Positions 9,621 to 17,800 of a stretch of 56,256 bases of DNA are shown here, in pieces (position 1 is the stretch's first letter; each line of letters starts with the position of its first letter). Both the position numbers and the translations under genes were made by a program. The notes beneath the pieces were generated by a model. It had not been told where the DNA came from. It saw only the letters and a program-made list of their open reading frames with translations, and did not search any database. The stretch is taken from contig CAZCGA010000029.1 in the NCBI GenBank assembly GCA_964498075.1, positions 1 through 56,256 on the forward strand, given 5' to 3'. The DNA comes from CAZCGA01 sp964498075. GTDB taxonomy: Bacteria > Desulfobacterota > Binatia > HRBIN30.

Positions 9621-9645
9621 CCTTCGAGAGGCTCAGGGTGAGCGG
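9621..9645. repeat. Half copy of the internal arm of the GAGACTGTCGA element, in a divergent promoter region
   Basis: CCTTCGAGAGGCTCAGGG-TGAGCGG matches the inner arm of the element at 32123-32265 and, like it, is preceded by CAAACAG. It lies in the 70-bp spacer between fucD (minus) and the oxidoreductase (plus) and ends directly at the oxidoreductase ATG, so it supplies that gene's leader. I saw no convincing -35/-10 pair in the spacer. Confidence 0.6.
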
Positions 9646-10731
9646 ATGAAGAGTTCATTGGATGAGCTAGCGTTCACCGACCTGCAGCAGCGCTGGCCGC
9701 TGCCGGCGGCGCCGCGGCCCATCGTTGTCATCGGCGCCGGCAGTATCGTGCGCGATGCGCACCTGCCGGTGTACGCGCGGCTCGGGTTTCCGGTGGCCGG
9801 GATCTTCGACGTCAACCCGGCGGCGAGTCGCGAGAAGGCCGAGGCCTTCCGCGTCGCGCGCATCTTCGAGTCGCTCGATGCCGCGCTGGCGACGCCCGGC
9901 GCGGTCTTCGACGTCGCCGTGCCGCCGTCGCAGATCGGCGCTATCCTCGAACACATGCCCGCCGGTGCGGCCGTGTTGATTCAAAAGCCCATGGGCCGTG
10001 ACCTCGCCGACGCGCGCCGGATTCGCGAGCTGTGCCGCAAGCGGCGCCTCGTGGCGGCGATCAATTTTCAATTGCACTTCGCACCGAACATGTTGGCGCT
10101 GCGCGCTGCACTGGCGCGCGGCCTCCTCGGCGACGTCACCGACGTCGAGGTACGTCTCAACTTGCACACGCCGTGGGGCTACTGGGCGTTCCTGAAGGGC
10201 GTCCCACGGCTCGAGGTGGTGATGCACTCGATCCACTACCTCGACCTCATCCGCGCCCTCATCGGCGAGCCGTCCGGCGTCTATTGCCGCGGCGTGCGCC
10301 ATCCCGACCTTGCCGACTACCCGGATGTGCGCACCAGCATCATCCTCGACTACGGCGACATGATCCGCTGCAGCCTGACGCTCAACCATACGCACACCTT
10401 CGGGGCGCGCGACGCCATGTCGCAGCTGAAGGTCGAAGGCACGCACGGCGCCGCGGTCGCCACGATGGGCGTGAACCTCAACTACCCGCACGGCGAACCC
10501 GACACGCTCGAGATCGCCACCGCCGACGCGGACTGGACCACTGTCCCGCTGCGCGGCTCGTGGTTTCTGGAGGCCTTCGAGGGGCCGATGTCGAACCTGC
10601 AGCGCGTCGTTGCAGGCGAGGACGCCGCGCTAGTTTCGAGCGTCGAAGACGCTTTCCGAACGATGGCGGTCGTCGAAGCGTGCTACGTATCCAGCGCACG
10701 AGGGGCGACGCCGATTCCTTCGGGAGACTGA
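9646..10731 (+). CDS. Gfo/Idh/MocA-family oxidoreductase
   Basis: 361 aa, a cytosolic NAD(P)-dependent dehydrogenase. The Rossmann start IVVIGAGSIVRDAHLP lies at about residues 26-41, IQKPMGRDL gives the conserved EKP-like motif, and MHSIHYLDLIRALIGEP carries the conserved His/Asp region of the C-terminal domain. The ATG at 9646 follows a weak GGGTGAGCGG that comes from a repeat fragment. The stop lies one base before the lactonase GTG, so the two are almost certainly coexpressed. In the fucose context it could oxidise the sugar to the lactone or act on a related 6-deoxy sugar; the family is too broad to decide. Confidence 0.85.
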   Translation: MKSSLDELAFTDLQQRWPLPAAPRPIVVIGAGSIVRDAHLPVYARLGFPVAGIFDVNPAASREKAEAFRVARIFESLDAALATPGAVFDVAVPPSQIGAILEHMPAGAAVLIQKPMGRDLADARRIRELCRKRRLVAAINFQLHFAPNMLALRAALARGLLGDVTDVEVRLNLHTPWGYWAFLKGVPRLEVVMHSIHYLDLIRALIGEPSGVYCRGVRHPDLADYPDVRTSIILDYGDMIRCSLTLNHTHTFGARDAMSQLKVEGTHGAAVATMGVNLNYPHGEPDTLEIATADADWTTVPLRGSWFLEAFEGPMSNLQRVVAGEDAALVSSVEDAFRTMAVVEACYVSSARGATPIPSGD

Positions 10732-10732
10732 C

Positions 10733-11581
10733 GTGCCGATCCGCATCGACGCGCACCAGCACTTTTGGCGCTACCGCCCGGAGACGCACCCGTGGATCAC
10801 CGCCTCGATGGCGCCGCTGCGGCGCGACTTCCTCCCGGCCGACTTGCAGCCGCTGCTCGCGGCTGCGGGCTTCGACGCGTGCGTGGCGGTGCAGGCGCAA
10901 CAGAACGTTGCGGAGACCGAATGGCTGCTGCAGCTGGCCGACGCGCATCCGTTCATTCGCGGCGTCGTCGGCTGGGTCGACCTCTGCGCCGCGACGGTTG
11001 CCGGCGAGGTGCGCCGGCTGGCGGCGCATCCGCGGCTGCGCGGCGTACGGCACATCGTGCAGGACGAGCCCGACGATCGTTTCCTCCTGCGGCCCGAGTT
11101 CGTGCGCGGCATCGCGGCGCTCGCGCCGTTCGACCTGACGTACGACATTCTGATCTACGCGCGGCAGTTGCCCGCGGCGATCGAGCTGGTGCGGCGCTTC
11201 CCGGCGCAACGTTTTGTCGTCGATCACATCGCCAAGCCGGAGATCCGCGCGCGCCGAATCGAGCCGTGGCGCCGCGACCTCGCGGCGCTCGCGGCTTCCG
11301 CGAACGTCGCGTGCAAACTCTCCGGCATGGTCACCGAAGCCCATTGGCAGGCGTGGAAGCCGGCGGACTTCACCGCCTATCTCGACGTGGTGCTGGAGTG
11401 CTTCGGCGCTGAGCGGCTGATGATCGGCTCCGACTGGCCCGTGTGCACGCTCGCCGGCAGCTACGCCGACGTCATCGCCATCGTCGCCGACCACATCCGC
11501 CGGCTCACGCTCGGCGAGGGCGACGCCATCCGCGGTGCGAACGCGGCGCGCATCTACGGGCTGGGTGAAGATCTCGCTTGA
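10733..11581 (+). CDS. L-fucono-1,5-lactonase (amidohydrolase family 2)
   Basis: 282 aa, a metal-dependent TIM-barrel hydrolase that opens sugar lactones. Seen: the HxH motif His8-Gln-His10 at the N-terminus, the VVDHIAKP strand His, and the C-terminal SDWPV Asp. Length and the opening HQHFWRYRPETHPWI fit the fuconolactonase branch. The start is GTG at 10733 with GGGAG upstream, one base after the oxidoreductase stop. The product, L-fuconate, is the substrate of the divergently encoded dehydratase at 8274-9575, which supports the assignment. A related sugar lactone remains possible. Confidence 0.85.
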   Translation: MPIRIDAHQHFWRYRPETHPWITASMAPLRRDFLPADLQPLLAAAGFDACVAVQAQQNVAETEWLLQLADAHPFIRGVVGWVDLCAATVAGEVRRLAAHPRLRGVRHIVQDEPDDRFLLRPEFVRGIAALAPFDLTYDILIYARQLPAAIELVRRFPAQRFVVDHIAKPEIRARRIEPWRRDLAALAASANVACKLSGMVTEAHWQAWKPADFTAYLDVVLECFGAERLMIGSDWPVCTLAGSYADVIAIVADHIRRLTLGEGDAIRGANAARIYGLGEDLA

Positions 11582-12879
11582 TGGCCCCGTCAGACCTGCT
11601 GCGAAAGCTGGTGCGGCGACATTTTGCACGGCCGCAACTCGCACTGGCCAAGGCCCATCGAACCGTCCTGGGTACGCTGGGCGGCATCTGCTGGGTGGGT
11701 GTGACCGGCAGCTGCGGCAAGACGATGACGAAGGAGCTGATCGCCGCAGTTCTCTCCGCACGCGGCCCGGGCCGCAAGAGCAACCGGATGTACAACGGCC
11801 CCCAGTTCGTGGCGGAGACGATGTTCACTGTCCTCCCGTGGCACCGGTTCTGCGTCCACGAGCTGGGCACCCAAAGCCCGGGGCAAATGGCAGCGTCGGT
11901 TGCTGTGTTTCGGCCGCAGATCGGTGTCGTCACGAACATCGGCGGCGATCATCACGCGTCCTTTCGCAACAAGGAGACGACGGCCGCAGAGAAGGGAACG
12001 CTGGTCGAGTCGCTCCCGGCGGAAGGAACGGCCGTGCTCAATGCGGACGATCCTTACGTGTTGGCCATGCGGGATCGAAGCCGCGCGCGCGTCATCACCT
12101 ACGGGCTCTCGGCGGATGCGATGGTGTGCGGCGAGGCGGCGGCGTGTGCGTGGCCGGACACGCTCTCGTTCACTGCCCGGTACGGCGGCGAGACGGTGCC
12201 GGTCCACACGCAGCTGTTGGGCGAGCACTGGATCTCCGCGGTGCTCGCCGCGCTGGCGACGGGGATCGCTGTGGGGATGCGGTTGACCGAGTGCGCGCAC
12301 GCCGTGGCGGGCGTCAAACCGGCGGATGGCCGGATGAGCCAGCACCAGACCCCCGACGGGATCACTTTCATTCGAGACGACTGGAAGGCGCCGTTCTGGA
12401 CGATTCCCGCGTCACTGCGTTTCATGCAGGCGGCGCGGGCCCGCCGCCGGGTCGTGATCATCGGTACGATATCGGATTATCCGGGGAGCGCCTCGCCAAA
12501 GTACCGGGCGACTGCACGGCAGGCGCTCACGGTGGCGGAGAAGGTGATCTTTGTCGGCAAGTATGCGCGCTCCACGCTCAAGGTTCGTTGCGACGCGAGT
12601 GACGATCGCATCATGGCGTTCGACAGCGTGTACGCGCTCCACCTCTTCCTGCGCGGCTATCTGGCGTCGGGTGACCTGGTCCTGTTGAAAGGTTCCGGCG
12701 GGGCCGACCATCTTCAACGGCTCGTTCTGGCGCGCAGCAACGACATCGCATGCTGGCGGGAGAATTGTGACCGGTTCATCTTCTGCACCCAGTGCAGGTT
12801 CCGGCGTGCACCGTACGTGCCCGATCGCCCGGCGCATGATATCCCTGCTGTGGAGTTGGGAACGCGGGAGCGTCTCTGA
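11581..12879 (+). CDS. Mur-ligase-family protein (MurF-like), substrate unknown
   Basis: 432 aa. The ATP-binding loop VTGSCGKTMTKELI lies near residues 39-52, followed by the Mur central-domain features TNIGGDHHASF and VLNADDP and the C-terminal domain ending in LLKGSGGADHL. The family makes amide bonds between a carboxylate and an amine. Two points are odd. The ATG overlaps the lactonase stop (TGATG), so this ligase is translationally coupled to a sugar catabolic gene. The C-terminus ends in a short Cys-containing tail (CDRFIFCTQCRFRR) absent from true MurF. A cell-wall MurF role is unlikely from context; it may tailor an amino-sugar or peptide product. Confidence 0.75.
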   Translation: MAPSDLLRKLVRRHFARPQLALAKAHRTVLGTLGGICWVGVTGSCGKTMTKELIAAVLSARGPGRKSNRMYNGPQFVAETMFTVLPWHRFCVHELGTQSPGQMAASVAVFRPQIGVVTNIGGDHHASFRNKETTAAEKGTLVESLPAEGTAVLNADDPYVLAMRDRSRARVITYGLSADAMVCGEAAACAWPDTLSFTARYGGETVPVHTQLLGEHWISAVLAALATGIAVGMRLTECAHAVAGVKPADGRMSQHQTPDGITFIRDDWKAPFWTIPASLRFMQAARARRRVVIIGTISDYPGSASPKYRATARQALTVAEKVIFVGKYARSTLKVRCDASDDRIMAFDSVYALHLFLRGYLASGDLVLLKGSGGADHLQRLVLARSNDIACWRENCDRFIFCTQCRFRRAPYVPDRPAHDIPAVELGTRERL

Positions 12880-12892
12880 GGCAGCGGAGCCG

Positions 12893-13819
12893 ATGCATCA
12901 CGTCACACGGTCCATCTATCACATCGCTCTGGCGGCCGAGTTTCGGGCGGGCATCTCCGCAGACGTCTACAGGCCGGCCGGCTTCGACCAGGACGGCTTC
13001 GTGCATTGCGCGGGCACCCGGTCCGGCGTGCTTGCCGTCGCCAACGACTACTTCGCCAATGCCTTGGAGCCCCTGTTGATCCTTGCGGTAGAACCGGCAC
13101 GGCTCACATCGAACGTGGTCTTCGAGCCGCCAGCTCCTCTCGCAGGCGGCGGCACCAGCCACCTCGACGAGGAGAACTTCTTCCCGCACGTCTACGGGCC
13201 GCTGGATCTCTCCGCCGTTACGGGAGTCGCCTACCTCGTGAACATCGGGGGTGAGTTCGCATGGCCCGAACGCTTCTCGGGGGTGCAGGAGATTCTGGAA
13301 GCGCCGAACACCTCGGCGCTCGATGTGCTGGACACCGATCGGCTGCGGCTCACGCGCATGACCGGGGCGGACTTCGACGATCTGTACCGCCTGCATCAGG
13401 ACCCGCAGGTGATGGCGACGCTGGGCGGCTTGCGCTCGCACGACGTGACCGTCGGGTTCGTGCAGCGCACCGCGACGCACTGGGCGCGCCACGGGTTTGG
13501 GCTGTGGATGCTGTACGCGAAGGGTAGCGGCGTGTTTGCAGGCCGCGGCGGGCTGCTGCACGTGACGGTGGGTGGGCGCGAGGAGGTCGAGGTCGCCTAC
13601 GCGTTGATGCCGGAGTTCTGGGGGCGTGGCTTGGCGACGGAACTGGCGACGACGTGCGTCCGGATCGCGTTCGACGTGTTACGTCTGCCGGACCTCGTGT
13701 GCTTCACCCTGCCGACGAACCGCGCCTCGCAGCGGGTGATGGAGAAGGTCGGCTTTTGCTACGAGCGCGACGCCGTGCACGCCGAGCTGCCGCACGTGCT
13801 CTACCGGCTGACGGCCTGA
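12893..13819 (+). CDS. DUF952-GNAT acetyltransferase fusion
   Basis: 308 aa with two parts. Residues 1-115 match DUF952 (IYHIALAAEF ... PAGFDQDGFVHCA), a small domain of unknown function. Residues about 145-305 form a RimJ/RimL-type GNAT N-acetyltransferase (LDTDRLRLTRM ... YALMPEFWGRGLATE ... LPTNRASQRVMEKVGF). The ATG at 12893 is 13 bases after the Mur-ligase stop and follows GAGGCAGCGGAG, so it is probably the last gene of the run. Acceptor substrate unknown. Confidence 0.8.
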   Translation: MHHVTRSIYHIALAAEFRAGISADVYRPAGFDQDGFVHCAGTRSGVLAVANDYFANALEPLLILAVEPARLTSNVVFEPPAPLAGGGTSHLDEENFFPHVYGPLDLSAVTGVAYLVNIGGEFAWPERFSGVQEILEAPNTSALDVLDTDRLRLTRMTGADFDDLYRLHQDPQVMATLGGLRSHDVTVGFVQRTATHWARHGFGLWMLYAKGSGVFAGRGGLLHVTVGGREEVEVAYALMPEFWGRGLATELATTCVRIAFDVLRLPDLVCFTLPTNRASQRVMEKVGFCYERDAVHAELPHVLYRLTA

Positions 13820-13863
13820 TCGCTGGCGACGGTGAACGCGCCGTGGAGAAACTCATCCCCCAA

Positions 13864-14065
13864 CCCCTTCTCTTGGAGAGACTGTCGATAAACGGGTACG
13901 CCCCTCGATACGCCGCCAAGAGAGGGCGGCTACTCGGGGTGAACGGTTCAACATCTGCGGAAGGAGACCCGCAAATCCGTTCGCCCCGAGTAGGCCCCGT
14001 TTTCTCAGGGGCCGTATCGAGGGGCTGCCTCGCAGAAAATCGACAGTCTCTGGAAAGAGAAGGGG
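13864..14065. repeat. GAGACTGTCGA palindromic element, copy A
   Basis: Nested inverted repeats. The outer arms are CCCCTTCTCTT + AGAGACTGTCGAT (13864-13889), answered by ATCGACAGTCTCT + AAGAGAAGGGG (14039-14065). The middle arms are CCCCTCGATACG (13901-13912) and CGTATCGAGGGG (14013-14024). The inner arms are CTACTCGGGGTGAACGG and CCGTTCGCCCCGAGTAG. It lies between the convergent DUF952-GNAT and kinase genes and has no coding potential for a transposase. Confidence 0.8.
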
Positions 14066-14087
14066 AGCTTCAAGTCACCCCCTCGGC

Positions 14088-14768
14088 TCAGCCTTGCTTC
14101 TTCTTACCCAGTGACGGCGGTTCCCAGAGTCGGAAGCCGCCGATGAACGCGTTGGTGTTGGGAACCAGCCGGGCGCCAGCGGGCGCGGTCTTGAGCTTCT
14201 TGGCGTTGCCGCCGCCCAGCGCGACCTCGTCGGCCCCGAGCGCGGCACGCAACCGCTCGACCACATCTGCGACGGTGCGCCGCCACTTCTTCTTGCCGAG
14301 CCGCTTGAGGCCGCGCAGGCCGACGTAGTCCTCATACGTCCGGCCCTTCTTGTAGGGCAGGTGCGCGATCTCCATCGGTTCGACCGCGCCGTCGATGATG
14401 AGCGCCGCGCCGAGGCCGGTCCCGAGGCCGAGGAAGAGCATGCGCCCGCGGCGGTAGCTGCCGAGCGCCTGCATCGCCGCATCGTTGATGATCTTCACCG
14501 GACAGCCGAACGCCTTACGGAAGTCGAAACCGACCCAGCCGCCTCCGAGATTTTTCGGCTCGCTCACCGGCCGGTCGCGGAGCACCGGTCCGGGAAAACC
14601 GATGGAGACGTGGTCGTACTCCCAGTCGGCAGCGATGCGCTTCACCGCCGATACCATCCGCCGCGCCGTCATCGTGGGTCCGGAAGGGACCTTGCGTGGC
14701 TCCTCCTGCCCGGTGACGAGCACCTTCACGTTCGTCCCGCCCACGTCGATGACCAGTGTCTTCTTCAT
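14088..14768 (-). CDS. ROK-family kinase, polyphosphate-glucokinase-like
   Basis: 226 aa, short for ROK but near the size of polyphosphate/ATP glucokinases. The phosphate-1 motif IDVGGTNVKV is at residues 6-15, FPGPV and NLGGGW form the sugar-side loop, and LGLGTGLGAALI is the second glycine-rich motif. The ATG at 14768 was chosen over the one at 14807 because MKKTLVIDVGGTN is the natural family start. The C-terminus ends in a Lys-rich tail (LGKKKQG). It is isolated: convergent with the GNAT gene and 99 bases after the RHS stop. Substrate glucose is inferred from family only. Confidence 0.75.
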   Translation of the reverse strand: MKKTLVIDVGGTNVKVLVTGQEEPRKVPSGPTMTARRMVSAVKRIAADWEYDHVSIGFPGPVLRDRPVSEPKNLGGGWVGFDFRKAFGCPVKIINDAAMQALGSYRRGRMLFLGLGTGLGAALIIDGAVEPMEIAHLPYKKGRTYEDYVGLRGLKRLGKKKWRRTVADVVERLRAALGADEVALGGGNAKKLKTAPAGARLVPNTNAFIGGFRLWEPPSLGKKKQG

Positions 14769-14867
14769 AGTGGCACGGCATCTACTAACAACTGCCGCGT
14801 CGTGCAAGCGCTAGACGGCCACGGCGCGACGGCCATAGGTGCGACAGCCGGCTGATTTTCCGCGCCC

Positions 14868-17800
14868 TCAATACTTGGCTCGACACGGCGCGTTCGGGCC
14901 GGGGTGCCTCTTGATGTATTCGATCGACCAAGCAACCGTGCCCGCGCCGATGAAGCCGAGCTTGGTGAACGGATTCGTGAGGAAACTCACGAGAGCTTGG
15001 CCGATGCCGCCAGCGCTTGCAGTCTCAGCCGCTGTTGCAGCCGCACCGAGACCTGAACCGGCCAGCCCCCCGAGACTCGTCAATCCGTTGACTCCCATCT
15101 CCACGATGCCGAGCGCGGTCGGGCCAAGCACCGCCGCGATCGCGGCTCCGCTGACTCCCCCTCTGACACCTTCATAAGCCCCTTCCGTAAAGCCCTCGCC
15201 GGTGACCGTGCCGGTCACGCCTCCGGCTGCGGCGCCGACTGCCGCGCCGCCCAGTAGGGCGCCTCCATAGGTCACGACCGCAACGGCCCCCCATCCCGCG
15301 GTCGCGACTGCCGTCCCCGCCAGTGCTGCTGGTGCGGCCGCGATGATAAGCGCTCCGGCCACGAAGCCCGCGACACCGCCGGCCACTGTGGACAGGCTGA
15401 ACAACCCCAGCGGATCGATTTGGTTCAGCGGGCTGTTGCTCGCGTACACGTAACCCGTTCCGAGCGGGTCTCGGCCGATGAATCGCCCCGCCGCCGGATC
15501 GTAGTAGCGCAGGCGATAGCAATAGAGACCACTCTCCGCATCCCACTCACGACCCGTGAAGCGGAACGGGTTCTCGAGCGCCGGATTGCTCCCGCTGGCA
15601 GCGAGCAAATTACCCCAGGGATCGTAGCGGTAACGCACGACCAGCTCGCCGGCGCCGTTCGTCAGACCGACGACGCTGCCGAGCCGATCGTACGCGTAAT
15701 AGTACGTCGCACCACCGCGCGTCATGCTGACTGGGTGGTCCAGGGTTTCGTACACGTAGCTCGCGACCACGGCGCCGCCCGCATCGAGCTCCTGGACCAG
15801 ATCGGCGCCGTCGTAGACGTAGTGACGCACGACGCCGGCGCGATCGCGTTTGCTGATCCGCCGCCCAATGCCGTCGTACGTGTACGTCGCGAAAGTCCCG
15901 TCCGAGAAATCGATTCGCGTGAGCTGGTTGCGTGCGTTCCAGACGTACGTCGTGGTGGCGCCGCCGGTCGTCCGGGTGCGGAGGTTGCCGTTCGCATCGT
16001 AGGAATATGTCGTCCCGTCACTCGACGAGACGAGGCGGTTGGCGACGTCGTAGGTATAGTTGACCCCGTTCTTGCTGAGGCGGTTGCCGACTGCGTCGTA
16101 CGTGTAGGTTTCGCTGATTCCGGGACCGCTCGCGCCGGTCAATTGGTTGATCGCGTCGTATGTGTAGGTCGTCGTCCCGCCCTCGTCCTGTGCGGTCAGC
16201 ACGTTGCCGAGGGCGTCGTATGCATGTCGGAAGTCCGCCAGCACCGTGCTGCCGTCGGGGCTTGCGCTGCTCACCCGTGTGATGCGGCTGCCGGCGTCGA
16301 ACTCGTAGCGTATCACAACACCCGTGCCGCCCGCCCCGGGGCCGCGGCTCTTCAGCCGGCCGGCGCCGTCGTATTGGTACTCGTAGGCGAAGCTCGCCGG
16401 CGCGCTGGCGGTGAGCGAGAGCGGGCGGTTCAGAGCATCGTAGCCGTAGGCCACGCTCTGAACGGGGTTACTGCCCGTGGCAACGGCGAGCGTTGCGCGC
16501 ATGCCGTTCTTCGTCCGCGTGTAGTCGATGTGGGTGTCGGGCGCTCCCGGCGCGGCGAGCGTGGCCGCGGTAAGGTCGTCGACACGGTTGTACGCGGTGG
16601 TCAGGGTCGCCACCGGATCCATGACGCCGGTGAGGTTGCCGACCGTATCGTAGGTCCGCCCGATCGATTGCTCGTTCGCGCCATCTGGAACGATGTCGGT
16701 GACTTGCCGCTCGGCGGCATCGTATTCGTAACGCCTCGTTTGGCCGTTCGGATCCGTGCCCGACATCGCATTCCCGTTGGCGTCATACGTGACGGACTCC
16801 ACGTGTCCCGACGGGTCGGTCTTGCGGATCACGCGGTCGAGCGAGTCGTATTCCCACGACGTGACCCCGCCGCGCGCGCTGGTCACGGCGGCGAGATTAC
16901 CCTGCGCATCGTAATCGCTACAGGTCACGCCGGCCGTGCCGCAGGCCGGGTCGGGAGCCGAGTTGGTTGCGTCGATCCTCCGCGTGATGTGATTGCGCTC
17001 GTCATACACGAAGCGGGTGGTGCGGCCGTTGGCATCCGTGACCGCGGTGACGTTGCCCGCCGGATCGTATTGAAAGGTCGTCACGGCGCCGATGGCGTCG
17101 GTGAGCTGCACCAGGTTGCACGTCGCCGGATCGTACGCGTAGGTCGTCCGGCTCGCCTCGGGCAGACCCGGTGCTCTCGTCGAGCTGGTCACCAGACCCA
17201 CGCAATGCGCGTCGTCGTAGCGCATCACCGTTTCCGTGCCGACGGCATCGACGATCCGCGCGACGTTCCCCGCGTCGTCGTAGGAGAAAACCGTCTGATT
17301 GCCGCTCCCATCCGTGAGGGTCGTAGGCTGGCTGAACTGCTCATAGCCCGTCGACGTGACGCGCTCTTCGGGCTGCCCGACGGCCTCGTGCAACGTGGTG
17401 AGATTGCCGCGTCCGTCGTACGTCCCCGTCGCGCGAACACCATCGGGGCGGGTCAAATCGACCCCGAGGCCCTCGTCGTTACGGGCCGTACGTGTCATCC
17501 GTCCCAGGGCATCGACCGTGACGGTGTCATTGCCGAACCCGTCGGTCGTAAAGCGGGTCTTGTTGCCCTTGCCGTCGATGAAGGCGGATTCGAGCTGCGC
17601 GGGCCGTACGATCGGTAGCGGCTTCGACTCCGTGCCGAGACCGGTCATCGGATCGGCGAGACCGACCGTCTCCGACGGTTCGAACCGACGCGTCGACCCG
17701 TCCGGGCGCGACACCAGCACGTTGCGACCGGCGAGGTCGTACGTGTACGTCGTGACGAAGCCGCGCTTCGAAATCTGCGAGATCAGACGATGCCGAGCGT

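Noticed and set aside
14769..14867. Terminator between the RHS gene and the kinase
   Set aside because: No stable stem followed by a T-run was found on either strand.
14868..15420. A C-terminal RHS toxin with an immunity gene
   Set aside because: The tail after the RHS core is a Gly/Ala-rich hydrophobic stretch without a recognisable catalytic motif, and the next gene is a sugar kinase.
15420..17618. Long plus-strand open frame of 732 codons
   Set aside because: It is antisense to the RHS repeats, very rich in Arg/Val/Ala with no family features; its length comes from GC-rich codon bias.
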